DNA of 64,000 nucleotides from positions 700,792 to 764,791 of the forward strand of contig WTPW01000076.1 of NCBI GenBank assembly GCA_009809945.1. Reading direction: 5' to 3'. The notes under the pieces were generated by a model. It was not told where the DNA came from. It saw only the letters and a list, made by a program, of their open reading frames with translations, and made no database searches. The translations under genes and the position numbers were made by a program. Positions 1 to 10,919 of this stretch are shown here, in pieces (position 1 is the stretch's first letter; each line of letters opens with the position of its first letter). The stretch is from Gigaspora margarita (lineage: Eukaryota; Glomeromycota; Glomeromycetes; Diversisporales; Gigasporaceae).

Positions 1-269
1 TTTACCCGGTGATAGTCAAAGCATTATGTAATCGTTAAAGATCTGTTAATCGTTATATGTCATTTCAAATAATTCCGATTATAATCGATTTATAGATATA
101 TAATGATTTAATATAGAAAATGATATATATCGATTTAGATATATATCAATTTTTAACCGGTTAATCGATATATATCGTTATTTTTTAATTGATATAAAAC
201 GATTAACTATTATATATCGATTAATATCTATATATAAAATTTCCTGATGACCGAATATAAATCATATAT

Positions 270-560
270 ACGATTAGTTAATTAGTTGACTAATCAATTT
301 CAATTAATCAACTAATATCAATTGGGATTAATCGAATAGTCAACTAATCGATTAATCGATTAATCGAATGGTCAACTAATTGATTAATTGATTAATCAAT
401 TAGTCAACTAATCAATTAATCGATTAATCGATTAGTCAACTAATCGATTAATCGAATGGTCAACTAATCAATTAATCGAATGGTCAACTAATCGATTAAT
501 CGATTAATTAAATGGTCAACTAATCGATTAGTTGAATAAAAATTGATTATTCAATTAATC
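270..560. repeat. AT-rich degenerate tandem repeat
   Basis: The phrase tcaactaatcgattaatcg and close variants (gattaatcgaatggtcaac) recur about every 20-45 bases through this stretch. The unit is itself nearly palindromic (ATCGATTAATCGAT). The flanking 1-270 is similar low-complexity DNA with many ATCGAT and TATATA words. No coding potential is seen. Confidence 0.75.
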
Positions 561-677
561 GAATAAGATGATCTACTAACTAATCGATTGAAGAATTTTT
601 ATCAATTTGTACTACTAATTCAAGTACAAAAGTTTGAGATATATTAAAAATTTCTAATATATTTTGAATACAACTCA

Positions 678-1430
678 TTAATAGCATATGATATAAGAAA
701 TACTTAGTATTATCATGGTCCGATACTTGGTTTTCTTATATGACAAATTAGATTTCATATTATTCATAAATAGTTTTCCTTGTTTAATATTTTTTGGTAA
801 TGGAGATTTGGAATGATTTGAATACTTATTAAAGAATGTGATAATCACATTTCTAGCTGCATTACTTAGTTTATATTTTATAACCAAAACCATTAAATCA
901 GTATAAGCTTCATTAGAAAATTTATCATATTCTTGATTTTCATCATCAGACGAATCTTTGAAATAATCTGCGCTAAATGAAATATCATCAAATAATTCAT
1001 AATATTCTTGCGAAGTATTTTCAAATTCATCAAGAATATTAGTATTAGGATCAACTTCAAGATTTTTTAAATATGTATTATCCTTTAATTCAAAAGACAT
1101 ATCTGCTAAATTCTCAGACAAATTATCATCATTAGATAAATTCGCAATATTACTTTCTAAATTAATATTTTGCACAGGATTGCTAAAGTTAATATCTTTA
1201 AATAAAATTTTTTTAAAGGTTTTAGAGGAATATCCGATATTAATTGGTCTTCATTAATATCAAAAAGATCATCTTGAGGTAATTCATCAAAAAGCGAAGA
1301 CTTGTGAAAACTTTCAGCACTTTTGGCAATAACTAAAACATCTTTGACAGCACCAAGACACTTGAACATATGTTTACTCAAACTATTTTGTGATAAAAAA
1401 GTAAGATCACAGGTGTAACATTTGAAGCTA
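678..1430 (-). pseudogene. decayed zinc-finger protein fragment, transposase-like
   Basis: Two overlapping minus-strand reading frames (1157-1430 and 678-1175) read as one protein broken by a frameshift at about 1160-1200. The first opens with a C2HC-type zinc finger at 1358-1426 (C-x2-C-x12-H-x3-C, ending LSKHMFKC). An acidic Asp/Glu/Asn/Ser-rich stretch follows. The second frame holds a folded-looking segment (SNEAYTDLMVLVIKYKL, then FFNKYSNHSKSPLP). No start codon is seen upstream of the finger, and the 3' end drifts into a short spurious tail. A zinc finger, an acidic linker and a small helical block resemble the N-termini of Plavaka/Tnp2-like (CMC superfamily) transposases of fungi, but the catalytic part is absent, so this family call is inference. 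A host zinc-finger gene relic is the alternative. Confidence 0.5.
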
Positions 1431-2568
1431 GAAATTTTAATGAGATTTTTATATTTAAAGAGAAATAGTAGAATTTATATTTTAAGATTATAATAATTTC
1501 AAATTGATTTAATGTTTTAAAGATATTTAGAAATAAAATTTTATTACAAAAAAAATAAAAAAGTTTTTAATCATATTTATAACTTTTGAAAGTATAGAAA
1601 TCCTGTTTATATTTTAAATTAAATTAGAGTATTTAATTTATTATGTCAGCATTATGTTTTATATAAATATTTCAAAAAGATGCAAGATAATTTAAAATAA
1701 TTAAAATTTATATATAAGTTCAATAAATATTTAATTTAAAAGTTATTCAACTCGTTATGATATGCTTTAATTAATTTCGAAACGATGCTAAATTATTAAA
1801 CATTTATTAAATAAATTATTTTTAAATTATTCAATTCATTACGATAATCTTAAATAATCAAAAAAATGCAAAATGATTAAAATTTATCAAATCTTCATTT
1901 ATTTAATTTTCACAGCATATCTGCNAATTTATGTGCAATTACTAAACATATGTTTAAAGCTTTTTTTAAAAAAAATTAATGTGATTAATTAATTTATTCT
2001 ACATAGTATTAGCAACAAAGTCTTTGGTCACGTGATAACATGTGAAACTGTAAGAGAAGAATACTGCCTGTAAGCCAAAATTAAGCACAGCCTGCTGATC
2101 GATGAACTTAACTATTAATATATAATAAAATAGTATAAAAGATCATGTAATGTATTATTTAGTGAGATACCAATAGATATACTCCTGCCTGTAATTAATT
2201 TGCCATGTTAACTTTTTCTTGATGTAATTAATTTGTCATATTGAAGTTTGAATTTTTTTTATTATACAAAAAAAATTAATTAAATGCATTGCGTTAAATT
2301 TTATATTAATTTAGAATATTGCGAAAAATAAATTATAGTCTTGCTGATTTGAAAAATGAAATCTTTATTAAATTTGCTATAAATAGTAAACAACAGTTAT
2401 TGTTTTACATAAATTGACAACTTTCATCACTTTAATTAATTTCGAAATAATGCAAAAGTATTAAAATTTATTAAATATTTTTAAAAATTTAGTGTAATTA
2501 ATTTTTTACTCTACATAGTGTTAGCGATAAAGTCATTGGTTACATGATATCATATGAAACTATGAGTA
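1431..2568. other. AT-rich intergenic DNA
   Basis: Runs of A and T with short direct repeats: variants of ttattaaatatttttaaa and ttaatttcgaaa..atgcaaa near 1740-1900 and 2430-2480. A partial copy of the 1990-2050 segment (agcaacaaagtctttggtcacgtgata) recurs at 2522-2556. No open frame or RNA gene is supported. Confidence 0.5.
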
Positions 2569-2815
2569 TCACCACATAATTATAAATTTTTTAAAAAAAT
2601 TTAAAGTTAGAGTTGGGTAGGGTTTGGGTTAAAAAGATTTGTTTATATATAAAATTTAATACTAAGAACTTTTACTTATTTCTCGAAAACTTGTTATCAT
2701 AGTAAAATATTTCGTTATTAAAAGATTTTTGTATTATTTCTTTGGTTTGGTTATATGAGATCCTGCAATCCAATTGGCTGAACCCATGAGCAGTAATGAT
2801 CAACTGCAGTGATAT
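2569..2815 (+). repeat. family V element copy (TTAGGG-like core)
   Basis: Degenerate copy of a dispersed family seen at 7799, 19204, 31640, 40095, 58430 and 63048. Shared marks in order are a G-rich segment (gttgggtagggtttgggtta), a run giving aactttt/ctcgaaaacttg, and the end block gatcctgcaatccaattggct. The outer edges pair weakly (agtatcaccaca and gcagtgatatt). Confidence 0.5.
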
Positions 2816-3313
2816 TAAATTTTACCATATATAGTAAACAATATAAACAATAGATCATCAATCAACATTGATTTTTTTTTTTTACAACTTTCAAACTACT
2901 CAAATACATTTGCCAAATCGCAAAACCTTTAAGCTATTAAAATATTATATTATAATTTTGCTATTTTTAAATGTTTTAACTTTGTTATCTATTTTTATTT
3001 ATAAAAACAACTAACTTTATATTTGTCTTTTTATTTTTAAGTTACAACTATTTTTTTTTTTAATCTTTTCAAAAGGATAAAAATGTTTGCAGGTAAACTT
3101 GCTGGTATGAAGAAAAGTAGCAAGACTAGCAAGACTACAAAAGGAAAAGTAAGAGAAGAACAAGTAGCTGGACTCCAAATTGAAGGAAACGTGACAGCAG
3201 GTTCAAAAGAACCTGCGCAAACTTTCAACGGTTGTTAATTTATTAATTTCAAATTATTTTAATTTTATATTTTAATTATAGATTTCTTAATTAATATATA
3301 TGTAGTTGCTGAT

Positions 3314-3492
3314 AGGACCCCGAAATATACATAGATAGGTCAGGTATGAGTTTGCTTATTTTTGAGGTTTTTTATGCAGATCTTTTCTATTTATAGTAAT
3401 TTTTTTGCTTATTTTTGAAGTTTTTCCGCAGATCTTCCTTTTTTAGTAACCCTATAATTAACCTGACCTATCTATGTATATTTCGGGGACCT
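3314..3492. mobile_element. 179-bp hAT-like MITE, copy 1
   Basis: Terminal inverted repeats of about 30 bp start AGGACCCCGAAATATACATA and end with the matching ...TATTTCGGGGACCT. They are flanked by a perfect 8-bp direct repeat TTGCTGAT (3306-3313 and 3493-3500). An 8-bp TSD is the mark of hAT-superfamily transposition. The element has no coding capacity. Copies 2 and 3 are at 7562 and 20628, and this one lies in an intron-like stretch of the degenerate gene at 3083. Confidence 0.93.
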
Positions 3493-4778
3493 TTGCTGAT
3501 ACTGTGAATAGCAAACTGGCAATTTGCTAGCATATATATTAATTGAATTTAAAATCTATATATGATTGTAGATGGTGTAAATACAAGTAGTAAAACCTCT
3601 GGCAAACTCTAGCTATATGAATGTGATAGATAACTATCTTGCTAAGTCTGCTGGCTTATATTTTTTATAAAAGTTTTATCTTCCGGCTCATTATGAAATC
3701 ATTGATTTTATATTCTTTATTTAATTTAAAATTTTTTTTTTATCATTTTTTTATTTTTAAATATTTTTATTGATTATAATTTAATTTTAAATAAAGTTTC
3801 AGAAAAGATGATCTCTAAAATTTTAGAGAAACAGGTTGAAATTATTTACCAAATTCGAAAACTTTCTTCAAAAGTAAATTACGTTAAAAATCTGTTGAAA
3901 GATCTTGAAGAAAGTTTGGTAGAAAACTTTGATGCAACAAACGAAAAGGCTTTCCAAGAGGTAATTTTTTCGCAAATTTTTGCAAGTTTTCACAAAGTTT
4001 TACTTTATTCATTTTTTTAAATATTTAATTTTTTATAATTAGCAATGCATCAAAGGGGCTGCTAAAGAGTTGTTAAACAACTCTATATACCCAACTGAAG
4101 ATAACTTAGGCAAGCAGCGGAAGTCTATTTGAAAAGGCACCACCTCGAATTTATTAACCGGATGTTGAAGAAAGATTGGAAAATGTACTATGCAAAGAAA
4201 CTTTATAGATCTGTAAAAATTTATTTTTTTATTTTTAAATATTCAAATTTATTCGAAATATTTAAACATTTTTCGAATATGAAAAATGTTTAAATATTTC
4301 GAATAAATTCAAAAAACATTTGCATTTTTCACATATATTCGAAAATATTAAATATGTTATTATTTTCTAATTTTAAAAAATTTTTTAGCTTTTGGAAAAA
4401 GTTAGATTGTTGTGAAGTACCTTACAACAAAAATTAAAGAATTTATGTTTTTTGTTTTTGCAGATCTTTTAGACACCATTAACAGCAAGGCGAATCTAAA
4501 GAAATTTTGAAGTGGAAAAAATTGAAAAAAAATGAAAAATTGTCAAAAGCTGCTTTTTTCAAGAGTTCCTAATGGTTTTGGTAAAGATGATACTTACATA
4601 ATTCAAATTTTAAATAGGACTTGGCCCTCTAGAGAAGCAACCGATACGAAGACGGCATATACAATGGCTATATACCAATCTTTTCTTAGTCCAAAACAAG
4701 AAAAATTAACAATTTCTGAGGATATTATTAAAGATGATATACAAAGAAATCTAGTAAGCTATTATTATTATTATTATT

Positions 4779-5296
4779 TTTTTTTTTTTTTTTAACTTTG
4801 GCGAATCTTGCCGTGACTTTATTATAAATCTTTATACGAACTCCGAAGGGTATTATATTTATTAACTAAGTTAACATGTTTACAAGTAGCCCGACTTCAC
4901 CCGGTTACTACTAATAGTACCTAGATGCGACCTACCGCAACGACCCCCGAAGAGGTCATACGCCGAACACCAAACTGGAATTTCACCTAGACGGGTCGGC
5001 GACGCCACGAGTTCATGTAGTATCAATGTAAATCCAGACCTAGGCCTCACATTACGTCTCGTGACTTCAGTTATTCCAAATTGGGGTCCTGGCACGATTT
5101 TCTTCACAGCCACAAATTCTCGAAATAACGGCTGCCCAATTAAGTCCATTGTATGACGTCCTGGGTTCCTGTTTCCCACGGTGTTTCAGTTCCCTAATCG
5201 GCTGGCTTTTTTATTTCACCTTTGGGAGGAATTGAACCGGCAACCTTACGATTTGTATCCTCAGAGCATAACCACTATGCTATCAGCCTGGAGGAC
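4779..5296 (-). mobile_element. tRNA-derived SINE with LINE-like tail
   Basis: Read on the minus strand, the element begins just before a tRNA-like head. Box A is TAGCATAGTGG (5272-5282) and box B is GGTTCAATTCC (5228-5238), the split promoter of RNA polymerase III. A non-tRNA body of about 270 bp follows. The 3' part contains GGTCGCATCTAGGTAC and CCGGGTGA (4898-4934), a hairpin TACTATTAGTAGTA, and a poly(A) tail seen as T on the plus strand at 4779-4794. Both ends abut (ATT)n runs (4761-4778 and 5297-5322), so the TSD is probably within ATT repeats. The tail block matches the 3' end of the LINE at 43053, suggesting that LINE or a relative mobilised it. A degraded head of the same family lies near 29710. 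Confidence 0.85.
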
Positions 5297-5865
5297 ATTA
5301 TTATTATTATTATTATTATTATTTACTAAAAATTTGTTTAATTCTTCGGAATAAAGCAAAAATTAGAACATAATGAATCATTTTCAACATTAAATTCTGA
5401 AGAAATCGTTGGCTCTGAAGAAAAAAATAAATCAGAAGAATCTGAAGAACCTAAAGGATCAGAGAAATCAGAAAATCTGAAAGAATCTAAAAAACCCCAA
5501 AAGAAACAGAAAACTCCAATGAATCTGAAGAATCTGAACAAGTATATTTATATTGTATAGAAATATTATAATTATTTTAAATGTCAAACGTTTAAAATTT
5601 ATAAGATACGTTTAATAGTCACAAACGACCTCTGCAACCATTCGAAAAAAATATATATATTTTAAAATAGAATTTTATTTGAAAAAATATTTTTTTAGAC
5701 AAGAAAAAGAAAAAGGCTAAGAAAAGGTGAGTATATTTAAAAATTTTATACAAATTTATGATTTTTGTATTACGTTCGAATTTTAGAAATTTTCGAATAT
5801 ATTTAAAAAGACGATGAAGAATTGACAGGAAATTAAGAAGAACAAGAACCTGACAGTGATGTGTA

Positions 5866-6386
5866 AAATTTTGTTTTTTTTTGTTGTTTTTTTATTAACA
5901 AATAATGCTGCTTTTTTTATATATATATTTTTTAATAAAAATACTATCAATAATTTCGCTTTATATTTGTAATTTTTAAATATTTTTAAAAAATAAAGTT
6001 ATTAATAAATTATATATGTATTTATTATTGAATTATTATTTTTTGCTATTTTTATTTCTATTTTATTACATGAATATGAATAAATATTGTGAAAAATTGC
6101 AAAATATTGCAGATTTACACAATAATATGTGATATATTACCTTCTGCACCCCCAAAATGGAATAATTAGATAGAGGTTTGCATTTGTTTTTTGGCCTATT
6201 TCGCAATATTTCGCAACATATTTCAAAATATTTTGCGAAATATTTTGAAAGAAACGCATACCAATATCTTTCGAAAGATTGCGATTCTTTAGAAAGATTT
6301 AGCATTAATTGCAATTCTTTCAAAAGATTTTGGCATACAATTTTTTTCAAAAGATTTCATATATTTATTTTGCTGATATAAAATAA
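5866..6386. repeat. AT-rich DNA with a repeat of the gcaatatttcgc family
   Basis: The segment 6066-6270 (tgcaaaatattgcag ... tatttcgcaatatttcgcaa) is shared with 23330-23460 and 25245-25560. It is built of short inverted words (AAATATTTCG/CGAAATATTT) and folds on itself. 6240-6360 carries a second inverted set around gaaagattgcgattctttag. The reading frames here on both strands follow the inverted symmetry and are not genes. Confidence 0.55.
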
Positions 6387-6850
6387 GTATCAGTTTTCTT
6401 TTGCTTGTTTTCTTTTTTATTTTTCGTTCTTTTTTGCTAAATACTCCTTCTTTCTATAGGTGATATATACTAGTAAGAAGAATGGAATGGTGTGAAGATT
6501 TAGAAATCTTGACTCAGAGATCTCAACTCAGAAGTGCTAAAACTAAGTACCAGTTTTTTTTGTATTTTTTTATTTTTTTCATTCTTTTTTGCTAACTACT
6601 TCTTTCTTTTATAAACTTTGTGTACTACCAGCAAGGGGAAATGGCATAAAGCTTCAGAAATCTTGATCCAAAAAGGGTGAAACAGCATAAAATTCAGAGA
6701 TCTCGATACAAAAATTCTAGAACTAGCACTAAGATAAGTACTTGCTCTTTTTTCATACTTTTTTTATTCTTTTTGTTCTTTTTTACTAATTACTTTTTTA
6801 TAGTTTTTGTATACTGCTAGGAAGGTTAAATAGAATAAAGATTCAGAAAC
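6387..6850. repeat. three degenerate tandem units of 120-185 bp
   Basis: Units begin near 6387, 6546 and 6732. Each runs aagtaccag, a T-rich tract (ttcttttttgctaa), a short block (atactagtaagaag or its variant) and then gaaatcttga..agagatctc. The third unit is shorter. No coding frame is seen. Confidence 0.65.
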
Positions 6851-7229
6851 TAGTTAGTCATATTATAGTATTAATGAGTTTGTTATAAAGAGCAAAGAGC
6901 ATTACATTATACCAAGAATGAAGCGATTAGTTATAGTTTAGTAGTTAATAGTTAGATTAAAGCAAATATGTAAACATTTTTTTATATATAAAATAAATTT
7001 AAATAAAAATTAAATATTTGTACTCCCAAGAGTTTTGGTTATATGGATATTAATATAAACTTAGTTTTGGAATTTTGGTATAGTTTTGGAATTTTGGCAT
7101 AGTTTTGGAAATTTTAGCATAGTTTCAAATTAGTTTTGGGTAGAATATTAGAGTTTTGGTTTCGGTCATTTGCTCAAAATAGTTTTGGGTAGCATCATTA
7201 TTGGTTATAGCTACTATAGTTATTTTTAT
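6851..7229. other. AT-rich DNA with a short tandem repeat
   Basis: 7053-7200 contains several copies of agttttggaattttggcata and variants (about 25 bp). The rest is unremarkable AT-rich DNA. No gene is supported. Confidence 0.5.
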
Positions 7230-7561
7230 CATGATTGTAGCTTTTTCAATAATACAATACAATATGATAGTCTGTAAGTAAGTAATATAAAATAAGAAAA
7301 TTTTTAAATCAGAAATATTGATTATATTCCAATACAATAGCATAACCTTAACCAATCAATATACCTAATACAATACAATACAACAGTTTGTAAGTAATAT
7401 GGAATAAGAAAATTTTTAAATCAAAATATTGATTATATTCCAATACAAATAATATAATCTTAACCAATCTACATACAATACAATATAACAGTTTGTAAGT
7501 AATACAGAATAAGAAAATTTTTAAATAAATTATATTCCAATACAAATAATATAACTTTAAC

Positions 7562-7742
7562 AGGACCCCAAAATATATATAGATAGATCAGGTATTAGTT
7601 TGCTTATTTTGAGAGGTTTTTATACAGATCCTTTCTATTTTTAGTAATTTTTTTGCTTATTTTTGAGGTTTTTTCTGTAGATCTTTCTATTTTTAGTAAT
7701 TTTATAATTAACCTGGCCTATCTATATATATTTTGGGGTTCT
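7562..7742. mobile_element. 181-bp hAT-like MITE, copy 2
   Basis: TIRs AGGACCCCAAAATATATATA and ...TATTTTGGGGTTCT. Perfect 8-bp TSD ACTTTAAC at 7554-7561 and 7743-7750. Same orientation and interior as the copy at 3314. It sits inside a unit of the tandem array. Confidence 0.92.
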
Positions 7743-7798
7743 ACTTTAACCATTCTATATATCTGATATGATACAATATGATAGTCTGTAAGTAAGAA

Positions 7799-8135
7799 AA
7801 TATGTATTTGTTGCTAGTGATGACAGTTACCAGATTGTGATCGACCAATTAGATTGTGTAATATTATGATCAAAACAAAAACAAAGCATCGAACTTACTA
7901 TTGTTAGAGTCAGGGTTAGAGGCATAGTTAAGGTTCAAGTAAAGTATTGTATATAGTAAAATTTTGCAAGAAATTTTTTTTTGTATAAAAAAAGTAGTTT
8001 CATAGACAAAGTTTTAAGTTAGAAGTGATTTTTTAAAAAATCAAAGTTTTTGTATTTTTATATTACATGTGATCCTTTGATCTAATTGGTCAATCACAAT
8101 CTGGTAACTGTTACCACTGATGACAAATAGATTCA
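7799..8135 (+). mobile_element. family V element, near-complete copy
   Basis: Ends are inverted repeats (TTGCTAGTGATGACAGTTAC at left; the complement of CTGTTACCACTGATGACAAA at right). Next inside are CAGATTGTGATCGACCAATT and its inverted counterpart near 8085. The core holds gtcagggttagaggcatag, a long (T/A) run and tacatgtgatcc. It interrupts the array at ctgtaagtaa, which is present on both sides. No ORF is seen. Confidence 0.75.
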
Positions 8136-9059
8136 TCCTGTAAGTAATATAGAATAAAAAATTTTTAAATTAGAAATATTGCTTATATTTCAATACAAAT
8201 AACATAATCTTAACTAAGGCCATGCAAATAAAATTAATTGGTTCTCGTAACATCTTAAGAACCAAAAGCACCCGGCACCTAGATGTTATTGTTATAATCT
8301 AAAAAAATGTTATATAAATTTTTTATATATACGATTTTAAGGCCAGGGTAGCTTATTTCGGATTATAGGCGTTTTACATTCCTATTGCTCAATGCAGGGG
8401 TAGTTTATTGTTAAAAAAAATTCTTACATATTGATTAATAAATTGAGCGCAATTAAATGTGTATGTACGTATATATAATGGCACTTGAGTTCTAGTACAT
8501 GCCGATTCTATTTGCTCATTGTTTTTTTAATTTTTTTATTATTTTATTTTTTCATCTAATTTACATATAAATGCAAAAATTACTTCAATATGCATGACAA
8601 TATATAGAATAATCACACATGTCAAACTAATATCTGCGTCAGATCAAAAAAAATTATAATTCTAATACCTACTCTAATTCTTACCCTAACATAACTTTCT
8701 AACGCTAATCAAAATAAATTATTATCTAATTTACATATAAATGCAAAAATTAAAAAAATTAAATAGTATACCCAATTTAAAAACAAGTACTATTTCGTCT
8801 ATAATAATCCTAATTCTTACACAAAAAAAAAACTATGCGATTAAATTCTAATTCTAATTCCTAAAAAAGAAACATAAAAATGACTCTTTGCTTAGTGCTT
8901 TGTAATTAGTTACATCAAACAGGAAAGTTATTAATTGTTATATCGCTATCATTTTCTCTTAAATTCTATTTAAAGAAGCGCGTATAAATAAGCAGATGCA
9001 AGATTTTACATATGTTATTCATATACACATCAGTATGAGATAATAAGCATACAACCATT

Positions 9060-9167
9060 AGGCTCTGCAAGCATCAAATAGAATTATTATAACATAGTAC
9101 AAGACATGATCTATCTTAGTATTATGTTTAATAATTCTATCCAATGCTTACAGAACCCTAGTAGCAA
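9060..9167. repeat. short inverted-repeat unit
   Basis: aggctctgcaagcat at the left pairs with atgcttacagaaccct at the right, and the arms continue with aatagaattattataac / taataattctatcc. About 108 bp. Size and shape fit a MITE, but no clear TSD could be read. Confidence 0.5.
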
Positions 9168-9220
9168 CAAACTATAAGATCAAAATACATACGATGAATC
9201 GCAACTGTAATACATACAAG

Positions 9221-9491
9221 CAGTGTTGTCATGGGACACAGACACAGACGGCGGACAGTCCGGGACGGGACGTCCGGGACATGTCCGTCCAGAATTTTTT
9301 TGTCCTGGATATTTGGCGACTCAGCACGTAATCATAACAATAAAATTTGTATAATTTCGCAATTTGATTGGTTTCACCTGGCGGACATGTCCATCATGTT
9401 GGGACATTATTGCAGACATGTCCCGGACGTCCCGTCCCGGACTATCCACATCCCTGAAAAATCGGTGGGACAATGTCCATGTACAACACTG
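9221..9491. mobile_element. 271-bp GC-richer hAT-like MITE
   Basis: TIRs begin CAGTGTTGT and end ACAACACTG, a classic hAT terminus. The perfect 8-bp TSD is CATACAAG (9213-9220 and 9492-9499). Inside, agtccgggacgggacgtccg (from 9256) pairs exactly with its complement ending at 9443, giving a strong hairpin. It is notably richer in G+C than its surroundings. The open frame 9231-9602 runs through this palindrome and is not a gene. Confidence 0.92.
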
Positions 9492-9939
9492 CATACAAGT
9501 AATATTAAATTACTTCAATGCAACCTACGATGCCCATCTTTATCAAAATTTCCACGTATGTATGTACGTTTTTTCTTGCCTGAAAATGCTATTATAGATT
9601 AGTAAAAATGTATTGGGAAAAAATATTTAAATAACAAACTTAATACCTTGTACAATTGATTGAAGCATACTTTTATTATTAACTACCGTTTCCAAACCCG
9701 TCCCTAATGTTATAAAATTAGAGATGCTTAATGCTATAATCGTAAAGTTTATAGCGACACCCTTTAGAACAGTCATAAACACGATGTCTTGGTATTCTAT
9801 CACTTTTATCTAGCTCACTTTTAACAAGAGAAAGGGCAAATACTTATTCACGACCATGCTTGGCAAGATAACTATAGTTAGTATTTATACTATATGCATA
9901 TTAAAAAGTAAAACAAAAATAGTAAACCCTTTTACACTT

Positions 9940-10090
9940 TGTCCTTTAGTTAAGGGATATAAATACTCTTCTGAATTGGTTAGATCAGTCTCAACCTCAG
10001 AGTCCATTGAATTACTTCCTTCTTCAAATATATTCACGTCAATGTTACTGGTAAAACACAGATTCGCTTTGTCGAATTCAATATAGGGTT
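9940..10090 (-). pseudogene. coding-like remnant inside the 8218 element
   Basis: On the minus strand about 45 codons read without a stop as an acidic segment (ANLCFTSNIDVNIFEEGSNS, then DSEVETDLTNSEEYLYPLTKG). Composition is protein-like and unlike the flanking AT noise. No start, domain or partner exon is visible. It may be the N-terminal remnant of the element's own protein; that is inference. Confidence 0.3.
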
Positions 10091-10753
10091 ATGTAGAATA
10101 AAAGTTAACAGTCAAATTAAAGTCTATAGGTATGTATGTAAGTGCAATAAATAGTTATGTAAAGTAAAAAATGAATAAAAAAGTAAAAAGTCGTGTCATG
10201 CATATCACGCATAAATTACTTATTAAACTATTTAGATACACAGTGCATTTTATAATATTGTAAATTATAAAAACTATATATTAATATAAAATAACATTTG
10301 ACTTTTTTAAAAAAATTCACCTGGCCGGGTTACGAGAACCAATTTTATTTATGTATATAGCCTAATCTATATACCTATTGTTGCTGTAGCGATGAAGTAA
10401 AAAATGTGCATGGTAGTTGGTTATAGCTGCTATAGTTATGTCCATCATGGTCGTAGCTTTTTCAATAATACAATACAATATGGAATAAGAAATTTTTAAA
10501 TCAGAAATATCAATTATATTCCAATACAAATAACATAATTTTAACCATCTATATACCTGATACAATACAATATGGCAATCTGTAAGTAATACAAAATAAA
10601 AAAATTTTTAAATTAGAAATATTAATTATATTTTAATACAAATAACATAACCTTAACCAATCTACATACAATACAATATGACAATTTGTAAGTAATATGG
10701 AATAAGAAAATTTTTTAATCAAAAGTATTTCAATACAAATAACATAACTTTAA

Positions 10754-10891
10754 GGGCACTATCAGGAATCAGCTGATTTGATTTTGGCCAAAATTTTGAC
10801 CTTCCCCTCTTTTAGTCAGGTCTTTATATTAAATTTTCACTTTTTTAGCCCCCCCTCCCTCTAGAAAATCAGCTGATTTTTGGCCCTCTCC
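10754..10891. mobile_element. 138-bp MITE, PIF/Harbinger-like
   Basis: Ends GGGCACTATCAGGAATCAGC and the inverted AAAATCAGCTGATTTTTGGC...CTCTCC. Flanked by TAA on both sides (10751-10753, 10892-10894). The interior contains C-rich strips (cttcccctc, ccccccctccc). Related elements at 19729, 26004 and 32790 share the palindromic AAATCAGCTGATTT end. Confidence 0.8.
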
Positions 10892-10919
10892 TAACCAATC
10901 TATATACCTGATACAACAT

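Larger units (their letters stand above)
3083..5865 (+). pseudogene. degenerate multi-exon gene of unknown family
   Basis: I do not recognise the protein. Exon A (3083-3230) encodes a short Lys/Ser/Thr-rich N-terminus starting MFAGKLAGMKKSSKTSK. Exon B (3803-3960, gtaatt donor) encodes a coiled-coil-like stretch (KILEKQVEIIYQIRKLSSKV). Exon C (4043-4212) continues in phase but loses one base near 4105. Exon D (from 4464) shifts frame again in a T run near 4553, then reads SRVPNGFGKDDTYIIQILNR up to about 4754. A Glu/Lys/Ser-rich segment follows at 5341-5540, and a Lys-rich then acidic tail at 5700-5865. Splice signals and phases fit up to exon C, which shows real ancestry as a gene. The frameshifts sit in short runs, so sequencing error is possible. 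A MITE lies in intron 1 and a SINE separates exon D from the acidic exon. It may be one copy of a species-specific multicopy family. Confidence 0.5.
8218..10362. mobile_element. 2.1-kb TIR element, PIF/Harbinger-like, with nested MITE
   Basis: TIRs of about 35 bp: GGCCATGCAAATAAAATTAA then TTGGTTCTCGTAAC at left, with the inverted partner ending at 10362 (gttacgagaacc ... tatatagcc). A 3-bp TAA flanks both ends (8215-8217, 10363-10365). Removing the element restores a normal array unit (ttaac-taa-tctat). A TWA TSD is typical of PIF/Harbinger elements. No full transposase frame remains; one coding-like scrap lies near 9940-10090. A 271-bp hAT-like MITE (9221-9491) and a smaller inverted-repeat unit (about 9060-9167) lie inside it. 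Confidence 0.88.

Noticed and set aside
1540-2560. Possible exons in the AT-rich region left of the degenerate gene
   Set aside because: No frame longer than chance and no convincing splice pairs.
5225-5292. Functional tRNA gene
   Set aside because: Boxes A and B are present but there is no acceptor stem or clean anticodon arm, and a SINE body and A tail follow.
9231-9602. 123-codon plus-strand ORF
   Set aside because: It runs through the GC-rich hAT MITE palindrome and past its right edge; composition follows the hairpin.
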